Shown here piece by piece: positions 1-8,852 of a DNA stretch of 64,000 nucleotides; position 1 is the stretch's first letter, and each line of letters begins with the position of its first letter. The notes beneath the pieces were generated by a model. That model saw nothing but the letters and a program-made list of their open reading frames with translations. It ran no database searches and was not told the DNA's origin. The stretch comes from Clostridium neonatale (GTDB lineage Bacteria > Bacillota > Clostridia > Clostridiales > Clostridiaceae). The stretch is taken from NCBI RefSeq assembly GCF_001458595.1, contig NZ_LN890328.1:2391855-2455854 (forward strand). Reading direction: 5' to 3'. The position numbers and the translations under genes are program-made.

Positions 1-260
1 CCACTAAATCCACCGCCGCTGAATCCACCTGTTCCATCAAAGGCAGCTGATCCAAATTGATCATATTTAGCTCTTTTCTCTGAATCTGAAAGAATCTGAT
101 AAGCTTCATTTATTTCTTTAAATTTAGCCTCTGCTTCTTTATCACCTTGATTTCTATCTGGATGATATTTAACAGCTAGTTTTCTAAAGGCCCTTTTTAT
201 CTCATCGTCACTTGCAGTTTTATCAACTCCAAGAACTTCATAATAGTCTTTACTTGCCAT
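1..260 (-). CDS. dnaJ: Chaperone DnaJ, 5' part (cut by window edge)
   Basis: This is the N-terminal 86 or so residues of the Hsp40 co-chaperone that stimulates DnaK ATPase activity and delivers unfolded clients. The visible part is the J domain, starting MASKDYYEVLGV, with the diagnostic HPD tripeptide at residues 33-35. A Gly/Phe-rich linker starts near residue 70 and runs off the window. The start ATG is preceded by an AGGTGG ribosome binding site. It follows dnaK on the same strand, as in the usual hrcA-grpE-dnaK-dnaJ order. The zinc-finger and C-terminal substrate domains lie outside the window. Confidence 0.97.
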   Translation of the reverse strand, partial: MASKDYYEVLGVDKTASDDEIKRAFRKLAVKYHPDRNQGDKEAEAKFKEINEAYQILSDSEKRAKYDQFGSAAFDGTGGFSGGGFS

Positions 261-465
261 TTATTATATTCACCACCTAGTTTTATTTACATTGTATCCA
301 TTATATATATTTTTTATATTGGCTACAACTATACGAACTACTCAAATCAAAAAGCTTTTTTATGCTTTTTACCTAAACAAATTTATTTTACTAAACTTTT
401 ATATATTTCTCAATTAAAAATTAATTAATAAAAATATATTTTCATTAATTAATTATTCAATACTT

Positions 466-500
466 TATAAAAAGGGAAGACTAAAGCATCGCCTTCCCTT
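466..500 (-). terminator. Hairpin with U-tract between dnaK and dnaJ
   Basis: On the minus strand an 8-bp stem (AAGGGAAG pairing with CTTCCCTT) closes a 13-nt loop and is followed by a run of T. It lies just past the dnaK stop, so it may lower dnaJ expression relative to dnaK by partial termination. The rest of the 267-bp spacer is A+T-rich and shows no gene. Confidence 0.7.
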
Positions 501-527
501 ATAGATTATTATTTTAATAACTTAATA

Positions 528-2366
528 CTATTTATCTTCATCTACTTTAAAATCTGCATCTACAACATTGTCATCATGTGGTGCACTTTGCTGTGCTCCA
601 GCTGCATTTGGATCCATTCCTGCAGCTGTTGGATCTTGTTGATACATTTTAGCAGCTATTGGATAAAATGCTTGATTAGCAGCTTCTATAGCAGCCTTAA
701 TTGCTTCTACATCTTCTCCATCTTTAACCTTCTTAAGTTCATCAAGTTTATCTTGAACTGCTTTCTTTTCATCTTCAGTAGCCTTGTCACCAATTTCACT
801 TAATGTTTTTTCTAATTGATAGATTGTTTGATCAGCATTATTTGCAACCTCTATCTTTTCTTTTCTTTTTTTATCTTCTTCTGCAAATTTTTCTGCTTCT
901 TTTACAGCCTTATCTACTTCATCATCACTTAAGTTAGTTGAAGCTGTAATTGTTATATTTGCTTCTTTTCCAGTTCCTTTATCTAAAGCAGACACTTTAA
1001 CAATACCATTTGCATCTATATCAAATGTAACTTCTATTTGAGGAATTCCTCTTGGAGCTGGTGCTATTCCTGAAAGTGTAAATCTACCTAATGACTTGTT
1101 ATCTACAGCCATTTGTCTTTCACCTTGAACTACATTGATTTCAACTGAAGTTTGGTTATCAGCATAAGTTGAGAATACTTGACTCTTCTTTGTTGGAATA
1201 GTTGTATTTCTTTCTATTAATGGAGTAGCTATTCCACCAGCTGTTTCAATACCAAGTGTTAATGGAGTAACATCAAGTAATACTACATCTTTAACTTCTC
1301 CTGTAAGTACTCCAGCTTGTATAGCAGCACCAACTGCAACACATTCATCTGGGTTAACTCCTTTTGAAGGTTCTTTTCCTGTAAAGTTCTTAACTGCTTC
1401 AACAACAGCTGGAATTCTTGTAGATCCTCCAACTAATATTATTTTATCTATATCACTTAATGAAAGTTTAGCATCAGCTAAAGCTTTTTTCATTGGTTCG
1501 ATACTTCTTTGAACTAAATCATGAGTAATTTCATTAAACTTAGCTCTTGTTAATGTCATATCTATATGCTTTGGACCAGTGCTATCCGCAGTGATGAATG
1601 GTAAGTTTATATTTGTTTGAGTTGAAGATGATAATTCAATCTTAGCTTTTTCGGCAGCTTCTTTTAATCTTTGAAGAGCCATTTTATCCTGCATTAAATC
1701 AATTCCATTTGCTGCTTTGAAATCATCAGCTATATACTTCATAATTTTTTCATCAAAGTCATCTCCACCAAGCTTTGTATCACCATTTGTAGATAATACT
1801 TCAAATACTCCATCACCTAAATCTAGGATAGATACGTCGAAAGTACCACCACCTAAGTCGTAAACTAAAATCTTGTGTGCTGAATCAGTTTTATCTAATC
1901 CATAAGCAAGAGATGCTGCTGTTGGCTCGTTGATTATTCTTAATACTTCAAGTCCTGCTATTTTACCTGCATCTTTAGTCGCTTGTCTTTCGCTATCATT
2001 AAAGTAAGCAGGAACTGTTATAACTGCTTGAGATACAGTTTCACCTAAATAAGCTTCTGCATCAGCTTTAATTTTTTGAAGAACCATAGCTGAAATTTCT
2101 TGTGGTGAATAATCTTTTCCATCTATATTAACTTTATAATTAGTTCCCATATGTCTCTTTATTGATATAACTGTTTTGTCTGGATTAGTTATTGATTGTC
2201 TTTTCGCAACTTGACCCACAAGTCTTGACCCATCTGCTTGGAATGATACTACTGATGGAGTAGTTCTAGCGCCTTCTGAGTTAGCAATAACTACTGGTTC
2301 TCCACCTTCCATAACTGCTACACATGAATTTGTAGTTCCTAAATCAATACCTATAATTTTTCCCAT
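528..2366 (-). CDS. dnaK: Chaperone protein DnaK (Hsp70)
   Basis: ATP-dependent Hsp70 that binds exposed hydrophobic segments of unfolded cytosolic proteins in a cycle with DnaJ and GrpE. The 612-residue length is normal. The nucleotide-binding domain shows the phosphate-1 motif GIDLGTTNS at residues 6-14, an intact DLGGGTFDVS phosphate-2 motif and the adenosine motif LVGGSTRIP. The substrate-binding domain and helical lid follow, and the protein ends in the family's acidic tail (VDADFKVDEDK). The start has a good AGGAGG-type site. It sits 68 bp after grpE in the CIRCE-controlled operon. Confidence 0.99.
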   Translation of the reverse strand: MGKIIGIDLGTTNSCVAVMEGGEPVVIANSEGARTTPSVVSFQADGSRLVGQVAKRQSITNPDKTVISIKRHMGTNYKVNIDGKDYSPQEISAMVLQKIKADAEAYLGETVSQAVITVPAYFNDSERQATKDAGKIAGLEVLRIINEPTAASLAYGLDKTDSAHKILVYDLGGGTFDVSILDLGDGVFEVLSTNGDTKLGGDDFDEKIMKYIADDFKAANGIDLMQDKMALQRLKEAAEKAKIELSSSTQTNINLPFITADSTGPKHIDMTLTRAKFNEITHDLVQRSIEPMKKALADAKLSLSDIDKIILVGGSTRIPAVVEAVKNFTGKEPSKGVNPDECVAVGAAIQAGVLTGEVKDVVLLDVTPLTLGIETAGGIATPLIERNTTIPTKKSQVFSTYADNQTSVEINVVQGERQMAVDNKSLGRFTLSGIAPAPRGIPQIEVTFDIDANGIVKVSALDKGTGKEANITITASTNLSDDEVDKAVKEAEKFAEEDKKRKEKIEVANNADQTIYQLEKTLSEIGDKATEDEKKAVQDKLDELKKVKDGEDVEAIKAAIEAANQAFYPIAAKMYQQDPTAAGMDPNAAGAQQSAPHDDNVVDADFKVDEDK

Positions 2367-2434
2367 GATATATTCCTCCTAAAACTAAATAGTTTATTTT
2401 CTTCATTTTTAATTTCTGTATATGTTTAATTATA

Positions 2435-3037
2435 TTAATTAGCTACTTTTACCATTGTATGTCTTATTATTTTTTCACCTTTTTTATATCCTTTTTGGAA
2501 GACTTCAGCTATTACATTTTTATCTAAGCCTTCATCTTCTATATGCATAACTGCATTGTGGAAGTTTGGATCAAATTCGCCACTTGCATCAATCTCTTCA
2601 ACGCCAAGTTTAACAAATGCATCTTGACAACCCTTCATTGTCATTTCAACACCTTTTTTAAGATCATCTACATTTCCTTCTGCTGCCATAGCTCTTTCTA
2701 GATTATCTATTACAGGAAGGATTTCCTTTATTACATCTATATATGCATCTGCATATATGCTTTCTTTTTCTTTTGTTGTTCTCTTTCTATAGTTATCATA
2801 TTCAGCTGTCAATCTAAGCAATCTGTCTTTAGTTAGATCTAATTCCTCTTGCATTTTCTTATTTTCTTCTTTAAGTTTCTTGGTCATGTTAAGTTCATCC
2901 TCTTCTTCAACCTCATTTGTATTTTCAGCAGTATTCTCCATTACTTCCTCATCTTTTAATTCAGTGTCTTCATTTACTTCTTCATTTAAATTTTCTTCTT
3001 TAATTTCTTCATTTTTTAAATCTTTATTATTTTCCAT
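2435..3037 (-). CDS. grpE: Nucleotide exchange factor GrpE
   Basis: Releases ADP from DnaK. The first 55 or so residues are highly charged (Glu/Asn/Lys), then comes a long coiled-coil helix and the C-terminal beta-wing domain ending near HTMVKVAN. An in-frame GTG lies 12 bp further upstream, but it overlaps the GAGGTG ribosome binding site itself. The ATG at 3037 sits 9 bp after that site and is the better start, giving 200 residues. It lies between hrcA and dnaK in the heat-shock operon. Confidence 0.97.
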   Translation of the reverse strand: MENNKDLKNEEIKEENLNEEVNEDTELKDEEVMENTAENTNEVEEEDELNMTKKLKEENKKMQEELDLTKDRLLRLTAEYDNYRKRTTKEKESIYADAYIDVIKEILPVIDNLERAMAAEGNVDDLKKGVEMTMKGCQDAFVKLGVEEIDASGEFDPNFHNAVMHIEDEGLDKNVIAEVFQKGYKKGEKIIRHTMVKVAN

Positions 3038-3079
3038 TAGTTTAAGCACACCTCGTCTCTGATATATAAAATCTAGATT

Positions 3080-4108
3080 TTATTTAACATGATCATTTAA
3101 TATATTATTAAGTTCTTTAACAACTTCACTCATTATAGCTATTACTTTTGAATAATTTATTCGTCTTGGTCCAATAAGTCCAATTTTTCCTATTGGTCTA
3201 TTTCCAAAAGAATATTCAGCTGATATTATGCTGCATTCTTTAGCCTGAGGTTTATAGTTTTCTTCTCCAATACTTATAGTAATGTCATCTTGCGGATTAA
3301 ATAATTCCATAACAGCTTGCTTATCACTTAATAATGAAAGTAATTCCTTTGCTTTATCTATATCATGATATTCTGGATAATTAAATATATTTGTTGCGCC
3401 ATCCATGAATACTTCTGATGAATCAGCATCATTTAATGTCTCATATAGGCTTGGTAATATTGCATTAAATATTTCTTCATATTCAACCAAATCCTTTTTA
3501 AGATTATTTATTACTTCAAGGTTTATTTCTGCTATAGAAAGATTAACCAATCTATTATTTAATACCTCATTAATTTTATTTAATGCAGCTAAAGTTGGCA
3601 TCTTATTTAATTTCATTACATGATTCTTTATAAGACCTGTATCTGTTAAAAATATAGTTACTAGACTGTTCTCATCAACTCTTATAAGCTGTATTGATTT
3701 TATAAAACTCTTTTTAACTGATGGAGCCTCAATAATACATGTCAAATTTGTTAATTCTGATAATAAAGCACTTGTTTGCCTTACTACCTTATCAACTTCA
3801 AGCATTGCAGAATCTATAATATATTGCTTTATTCTTAGATCTTCTTCTGCTGTAAGCCTTTGGCTATCCATGAGTTTATCAACATATAGCCTATAGCCCT
3901 TACTTGATGGAATTCTTCCCGCTGAAGTATGAGGTTGCTCTAGATATCCCATAGCTTCAAGATCTGACATTTCATTTCTTATTGTCGCAGAACCAATTCC
4001 TAAATCATAATTTTTAGCAAGAGTTCTTGATCCTACAGGATCTCCAGTACGAATATAATCATTGATAATAGCTTGAAGTATTTTTATTTTTCTATCATCA
4101 ATCCTCAT
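3080..4108 (-). CDS. hrcA: Heat-inducible transcription repressor HrcA
   Basis: Represses class I heat-shock operons by binding CIRCE, with GroEL as corepressor in the known family. The protein opens MRIDDRKIKILQAIINDYI, the typical HrcA winged-helix start, and is 343 residues long as expected. The reading frame stays open upstream, but those codons lie inside the CIRCE operator. The ATG at 4108 follows a GAGGTGAGATT ribosome site and is the real start. It is the first gene of the operon and so is autoregulated. Confidence 0.98.
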   Translation of the reverse strand: MRIDDRKIKILQAIINDYIRTGDPVGSRTLAKNYDLGIGSATIRNEMSDLEAMGYLEQPHTSAGRIPSSKGYRLYVDKLMDSQRLTAEEDLRIKQYIIDSAMLEVDKVVRQTSALLSELTNLTCIIEAPSVKKSFIKSIQLIRVDENSLVTIFLTDTGLIKNHVMKLNKMPTLAALNKINEVLNNRLVNLSIAEINLEVINNLKKDLVEYEEIFNAILPSLYETLNDADSSEVFMDGATNIFNYPEYHDIDKAKELLSLLSDKQAVMELFNPQDDITISIGEENYKPQAKECSIISAEYSFGNRPIGKIGLIGPRRINYSKVIAIMSEVVKELNNILNDHVK

Positions 4109-4124
4109 AATCTCACCTCTTTTG

Positions 4125-4151
4125 TTAGCACTCGTCATCATCGAGTGCTAA
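4125..4151. promoter_or_regulatory. CIRCE operator (HrcA binding site)
   Basis: A perfect inverted repeat TTAGCACTC - 9 bases - GAGTGCTAA, identical to the CIRCE consensus. It lies between the promoter and the hrcA ribosome binding site, so HrcA binding would block transcription of the whole hrcA-grpE-dnaK-dnaJ operon. Confidence 0.98.
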
Positions 4152-4164
4152 TGACTATGGTTTT

Positions 4165-4193
4165 AATATATTCTTTCTTAACTTTTTTGTCAA
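4165..4193 (-). promoter_or_regulatory. Sigma-A promoter of the hrcA operon
   Basis: On the minus strand a perfect -35 box TTGACA (4188-4193) is separated by exactly 17 bases from a -10 box TATATT (4165-4170). The predicted start falls at the edge of CIRCE, the usual geometry of class I heat-shock promoters. Confidence 0.9.
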
Positions 4194-4305
4194 TCCTGTT
4201 TATTTTTAAAAATATTAATTATAGCTTATATTTATTAGATTTTCCCATGTTATCTTTAACTTTCTGCTTTTTTCTCTGATTTTCTATCGTATGTATTTAA
4301 GACTG

Positions 4306-5433
4306 TTATGTTAATATAAAATCACTCATAACATAATTACTTAACTCAATTCCTTTAGAAGTCAAATATATATTCCCCTTTTCATTAGCTAATAATTCTT
4401 CATCCATATGTTTTTTTATTACCTCTGCATACACATCATATATATTTCTATTAAATCTTTCCTTAAATTCACAAATATTTATTCCATTAATCATTCTAAG
4501 TCCCATAAACACAAATTCTTCCATACTATCTTCTAAAGTATTTGTATGAACTTCTTCTTCAACACTTTTCTCTTCATTTATATTTTTTATATATTCTTCT
4601 ATATTATCAATATTCTTAAATCTAGCATTATCTATAAAAGAACTTGCTGAAACTCCTACGCCTAAGTAATCTTCACATTTCCAATAAATTTTATTGTGGA
4701 AACATTCTCTATCTTCTTTAGCGTAATTTGATATTTCATATTGCTTATAATTATTCTTACTTAATATTTCTTTTGTGATTTTATACATTTTCCTTTCAGT
4801 ATCTTCATCAGGAAGATTAAGTTTATTAGAATTATATAGTTTATAAAAACATGTACCTTCTTCTATTATTAGACTATATGCGGATATATGGTCTGGATTT
4901 AATTTAATTATTTCTAATAATGTATTTTTCCACTCTTCTAGGTTTTGATTCGGCAGACCAAACATCAAATCTACATTAATATTGTCAAAACCTAGTTGTC
5001 TTGCTAATAAAAAATTCTTTTTAAATATTTCATATGTATGGATTCTTCCTATATCTTTTAGTAAAGAATTGTTAGTTGATTGTAAACCAATACTAAGTCT
5101 ATTTACATTATGAGTTTTCATTATCATTAATTTTTCTTTTGTTAGAGTTCCCGGATTACATTCAATGGTAAATTCAATATCTTCTTTAAATTTCAACTCG
5201 TTCAATGTTTCAAGTAAACTTTTTAAGGCTTTTTCATCAAGATATGATGGAGTTCCGCCGCCAATAAATATACTTCTTATGGTATATCCTTCTGCTTTTT
5301 CTAATATTTCTTTATTTAATGCTTCCACATACACATCTATATATTTTTCTTTTCCTGAATAAGAAGGAAAATCACAATACATACATTTTTGTTTGCAAAA
5401 AGGTATATGGACATATAACGCTATTTCTTTCAT
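4306..5433 (-). CDS. hemW: Radical SAM heme chaperone HemW
   Basis: Radical SAM family protein related to oxygen-independent coproporphyrinogen dehydrogenase and thought to insert heme into target proteins. The cluster motif is C13-x3-C17-x2-C20 followed by D-F, the HemW pattern; true HemN has a further Cys (CGC). The SAM-binding glycine motif FIGGGTPSYL follows near residue 57, and a HemN C-terminal domain ends the protein at 375 residues, a normal length. A GGAGGAG site precedes the ATG. It lies directly upstream of hrcA, a common clostridial arrangement with lepA. Confidence 0.93.
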   Translation of the reverse strand: MKEIALYVHIPFCKQKCMYCDFPSYSGKEKYIDVYVEALNKEILEKAEGYTIRSIFIGGGTPSYLDEKALKSLLETLNELKFKEDIEFTIECNPGTLTKEKLMIMKTHNVNRLSIGLQSTNNSLLKDIGRIHTYEIFKKNFLLARQLGFDNINVDLMFGLPNQNLEEWKNTLLEIIKLNPDHISAYSLIIEEGTCFYKLYNSNKLNLPDEDTERKMYKITKEILSKNNYKQYEISNYAKEDRECFHNKIYWKCEDYLGVGVSASSFIDNARFKNIDNIEEYIKNINEEKSVEEEVHTNTLEDSMEEFVFMGLRMINGINICEFKERFNRNIYDVYAEVIKKHMDEELLANEKGNIYLTSKGIELSNYVMSDFILT

Positions 5434-5521
5434 AATAACTCCTCCAAATATTTGAATATATTAATTATAGTCTCTTATATTTATTATTTTAATCTATATC
5501 ACATAGATGATATCATATAAT

Positions 5522-5563
5522 AAAAAATACATGTTTATTTCTATATAAAAAATAAACATGTAT
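5522..5563 (-). terminator. Rho-independent terminator after the 147-residue gene
   Basis: A perfect 13-bp inverted repeat (ATACATGTTTATT / AATAAACATGTAT, loop 11 nt), followed on the minus strand by a run of five T. It would end transcripts of the gene at 5581-6024 before hemW. Confidence 0.75.
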
Positions 5564-5580
5564 CATATTTCTAAAATAAG

Positions 5581-6024
5581 CTACTTGGCTATAAGTTTTT
5601 CTGCTTGTTCCTTTAATAATTCAATTTTACTGTCCGAGTCCACTACAGAGAAATTATAAACATCAATAAAATTATAAAAATAGTTTGCAAATGCTATTTT
5701 CTTACTACGAGCTATATTCAATTCATTTCCTACTTTTTCCAAGAACTCAACTTCTTTTTCTTCATATTCTCCATCAATAAGTGCTAATCCTACTAGTTCA
5801 AAATAGATAATCTCTTTAGACCTGTCATTTGATCCACTTAATAATGTAAATACATCTTCAATCTTTGAATCATTTATATCGGATTCTTTTAAATTCAATT
5901 CCTTTAGATAATCAATATATAGGTCCTTTTCTTCCTTAGAAAAAGTTTCATCTATATTTGCAAGCTGCTTTACTAATTTGATAAATGCTATCCCCTCATC
6001 CTTTTTTAATTCATTTAAAAACAT
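5581..6024 (-). CDS. Small acidic helical protein, TerB-like, function unknown
   Basis: A 147-residue soluble, all-helical protein with no signal peptide or membrane segment. The pattern of two similar helical halves with acidic turns (IDETFSKEEKDLY in the first, LIDGEYEEKEVEFL in the second) resembles TerB/tellurite-resistance-like folds. This is my inference from the pattern and no catalytic residue can be pointed to. The start is supported by AGGAGG 8 bp upstream. It lies between lepA and hemW and is closed by its own terminator, so it is probably transcribed alone or with lepA. Function not recognised. Confidence 0.7.
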   Translation of the reverse strand: MFLNELKKDEGIAFIKLVKQLANIDETFSKEEKDLYIDYLKELNLKESDINDSKIEDVFTLLSGSNDRSKEIIYFELVGLALIDGEYEEKEVEFLEKVGNELNIARSKKIAFANYFYNFIDVYNFSVVDSDSKIELLKEQAEKLIAK

Positions 6025-6106
6025 ATATTCATCCTCCTTTTACATATACCTGTTATTATCCATTTTAATTAAATATATACAAATTTTAATTCCTATATTA
6101 ATTTTA

Positions 6107-6164
6107 ATGCACAATAAACATTTTATAAATAGCTTTTTTGCATTTACAAATATTCATTGTGCAT
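6107..6164. repeat. Palindromic spacer with ATGCACAAT ends
   Basis: Nine-base ends ATGCACAAT and ATTGTGCAT face each other across 40 bp, and the interior also pairs imperfectly (GCATTTACAAATATT against GCTATTTATAAAATG, in opposite arms on the minus strand). It lies just past the lepA stop. No proper U-tract follows, so it may be a poor terminator or a small copy of the CAATTCACAATT repeat family seen elsewhere. Confidence 0.45.
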
Positions 6165-6181
6165 AATTTTATTTAAATATA

Positions 6182-7987
6182 TTAATCTACTTTCAAGACT
6201 GACATAAATGCTTCTTGTGGAACTTCAACAGATCCTACCTGTCTCATTCTCTTTTTACCTTCTTTTTGCTTTTCAAGAAGTTTCTTCTTTCGTGAAATAT
6301 CTCCACCATAACATTTAGCTAATACATCTTTTCTCATAGCTTTTACTGTTTCTCTTGCTATAATTTTAGATCCCACAGCTGCCTGAATAGGAATTTCAAA
6401 TAATTGTCTTGGAATGATTTCTTTTAGCTTTTCTGCTATCGCTCTTCCCTTATGATATGCTCTTTCATCTGGTACTATCATAGACAGTGCATCAACTACA
6501 TCTCCATTTAATAAGATATCTAATTTAACCAACTTGGTTGTAGTATATCCCTTCATTTCATAATCTAGAGATGCATATCCTCTAGTTCTAGATTTTAATG
6601 TGTCAAAGAAATCATATATTATCTCATTTAAAGGTATATCATAATTTACAACAGCCCTAGTTTCTTCTATATATTGCATGTCAATATATGTTCCTCTACG
6701 ATCCTGACATAACTCCATTACAGCTCCAACATACTCTTTTGGAGTTATAATAGATGCTTTAACTACAGGTTCTTCCATATAGTCTATTTCAGTCATAGGA
6801 GGTAAATTAGTTGGATTGGTTATTTCTAACATTTCTCCATCTGTTTTTATAACTTTATATATAACTGATGGTGCAGTTGTAATTATATCTAGATTGAATT
6901 CTCTTTCAACACGTTCTTGAATTATTTCCATATGCAATAACCCTAAAAATCCACATCTAAAACCAAATCCTAAAGCAACTGATGTTTCTGGCTCAAAATT
7001 AAGGGCTGCATCATTTATCTGTAATTTTTCCAATGCTTCTTTTAACTCATCATATTTAGCTCCATCAACTGGATATATTCCTGAATAAACCATAGGAATA
7101 GCTGGCTTATATCCAGGAAGTGCTTTGTCTGTTGGTCTTGCTGCTTCAGTTATTGTATCTCCAACTCTTGCATCTCTTACATTTTTTATTGATGCAGTTA
7201 CATATCCAACATCACCTGCGCTAAGTTCCTTTATTGGAAGCACTCCTGGTGTAAATACTCCAACTTCAGTAACATCATATACTTTATTACTGGCCATTAA
7301 TTTAATTTTATCACCAATTTTTATCTTTCCATCCTTAATTCTTACTATACATACAACGCCCTTGTAACTATCATAGTAAGAATCGAAAATCAATGCTTTA
7401 AGAGGTGCCTCTTCATCGCCTTCTGGCGCTGGAATATTTTTAACTACTGATTCTAATACATCTTTTATATTTAAACCAGTTTTTGCTGAAATCATTGGTG
7501 CTTCTTCTGCATCTATTCCAATAACATCTTCAATCTCTTGTTTTACTTCATCAGGTCTTGCAGATGGTAAATCTATTTTATTTATTACTGGTGCAATCTC
7601 AAGATCATTATCTAATGCTAAATAGCAGTTAGCTAATGTTTGTGCTTGAATACCTTGTGTTGCATCAACTACTAACAATGCGCCCTCACATGCTGCTAAA
7701 CTTCTTGAAACTTCATAATTAAAGTCCACATGACCTGGAGTATCAATTAAATTAAGAATGTATTCCTGTCCGTCATCTCTTCTATATACAAGTCTTGCTG
7801 CTTGTGATTTTATTGTAATTCCTCTTTCTTTTTCTATCTCCATATTATCTAGAACTTGTTCCTGCATTTCCCTTTCAGTTAAGGTTCCAGTAGTTTCAAG
7901 TAATCTATCTGCAAGGGTTGACTTACCATGATCAATATGAGCTACTATTGAAAAATTTCGGATATATTTTTGTCTTTCACTTTTCAT
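6182..7987 (-). CDS. lepA: Elongation factor 4 (LepA)
   Basis: Ribosome-associated translational GTPase that back-translocates or helps biogenesis of ribosomes. All GTPase boxes are present: AHIDHGKS at residues 16-23, ERGIT, DTPGHVDF, NKID and SAKTG. Domain II, the EF-G-like domains III and V and the LepA-specific C-terminal domain follow. Its 601 residues match the family. The ribosome site upstream is weak (AAGG). It is one of several housekeeping genes preceding the sporulation genes. Confidence 0.98.
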   Translation of the reverse strand: MKSERQKYIRNFSIVAHIDHGKSTLADRLLETTGTLTEREMQEQVLDNMEIEKERGITIKSQAARLVYRRDDGQEYILNLIDTPGHVDFNYEVSRSLAACEGALLVVDATQGIQAQTLANCYLALDNDLEIAPVINKIDLPSARPDEVKQEIEDVIGIDAEEAPMISAKTGLNIKDVLESVVKNIPAPEGDEEAPLKALIFDSYYDSYKGVVCIVRIKDGKIKIGDKIKLMASNKVYDVTEVGVFTPGVLPIKELSAGDVGYVTASIKNVRDARVGDTITEAARPTDKALPGYKPAIPMVYSGIYPVDGAKYDELKEALEKLQINDAALNFEPETSVALGFGFRCGFLGLLHMEIIQERVEREFNLDIITTAPSVIYKVIKTDGEMLEITNPTNLPPMTEIDYMEEPVVKASIITPKEYVGAVMELCQDRRGTYIDMQYIEETRAVVNYDIPLNEIIYDFFDTLKSRTRGYASLDYEMKGYTTTKLVKLDILLNGDVVDALSMIVPDERAYHKGRAIAEKLKEIIPRQLFEIPIQAAVGSKIIARETVKAMRKDVLAKCYGGDISRKKKLLEKQKEGKKRMRQVGSVEVPQEAFMSVLKVD

Positions 7988-8003
7988 ATAAATAAACCTT
8001 AAT

Positions 8004-8227
8004 CAATTCACAATTAATAGTTTATACCTTTTATGGCACACAAACTGGCAATTCACAATTTTATAATGATGAAATTACTTTTTAATTTCTTTAAGATATT
8101 TTTTATAATACCTTTTTCATAAGATTTAAAATTAATAAACTATTTATTAATTTTTTTAATCTTCTATATTATTTAAAATATTATCAAAATTTTTAACTGT
8201 GATCTGCTAACTGTTAACTGTCAATTG
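8004..8227. repeat. MITE-like spacer element with imperfect inverted ends
   Basis: The 380-bp spacer 7988-8367 has no gene. Most of it is an element whose left end (CAATTCACAATTAATAG) and the reverse complement of its right end (CAATTGACAGTTAACAG) match at 16 of 21 positions. A second CAATTCACAATT lies at 8051-8062. The interior is A+T-rich and non-coding. The ends resemble those near 18.57, 27.26 and 46.92 kb. Confidence 0.5.
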
Positions 8228-8367
8228 TATTGGTTTTCTCACCCCCGTTTAATTAAATCAGCTAAATTATATCATACCTACCTTTAAAAAGGCTATAAGT
8301 TTTATACTTATTATTATTTTAAGGCAATTTATTATTTATTCAACTATTTATTTTAAATATCTTTATA

Positions 8368-8709
8368 TTAATCTTTTATAACGGTATTAATCTTCTCTCT
8401 AACATTATTAACTAAGATTTCTACTTGTTTTGTAATATTAGACTGATTAGTTATTCTAAAATTATTTTCACCTATCCTTACTAAAATATCACTATCTTCT
8501 TTATATATTTTTAAAAATGAGTTATCTTTTATAAAGTTTGAAAAATCTTCGCCAAATTCTTCACTTACCAATTGGTAGTTTTCATTGGTATTTCCAAGTG
8601 GCGATAAAGAACTTGTATTTTTTATATTTATAGATATTATTCCGCTCATCATTAAAAATAAAATTATAATTGAAGGCATAACTTTTCTAGTAATGTACTT
8701 CTTTTTCAT
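8368..8709 (-). CDS. Small membrane-anchored or secreted protein, unknown
   Basis: 113 residues. It starts with a Lys/Arg-rich stretch and one hydrophobic segment (residues 10-30, IIILFLMMSGIISI), then about 80 polar residues predicted outside the membrane. Another ATG lies three codons upstream, but it abuts the GAGGAG site. The ATG at 8709 has 9-bp spacing and is preferred. It sits downstream of spoIIP, after a terminator, so it probably has its own promoter. Position beside spoIIP and gpr suggests, without proving, a role in sporulation. No family recognised. Confidence 0.65.
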   Translation of the reverse strand: MKKKYITRKVMPSIIILFLMMSGIISINIKNTSSLSPLGNTNENYQLVSEEFGEDFSNFIKDNSFLKIYKEDSDILVRIGENNFRITNQSNITKQVEILVNNVREKINTVIKD

Positions 8710-8790
8710 ATATTTCATCTCCTCGTTAAAATTAACATACGTTAAAAGAAAATTTATCTAATATTATTTCCATATTAAAAAACGCTATAC

Positions 8791-8836
8791 AAAAAAATTA
8801 AGCTAATATCTTATTAAAAAGAATATAGCTTAATTT
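8791..8836 (-). terminator. Terminator of spoIIP
   Basis: On the minus strand an 11-bp perfect stem (AAATTAAGCTA / TAGCTTAATTT) ends in a run of seven T. It begins 17 bp after the spoIIP stop codon. Confidence 0.8.
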
Positions 8837-8852
8837 TATCAGACATTTCATC

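Noticed and set aside
4109..4141. Upstream start for hrcA
   Set aside because: It lies inside the CIRCE operator and before the ribosome binding site; the ATG at 4108 follows GAGGTGAGATT.
6107..6164. Strong terminator of lepA
   Set aside because: The 40-bp gap between the paired ends and the missing T-tract make it a poor terminator; listed as a repeat instead.
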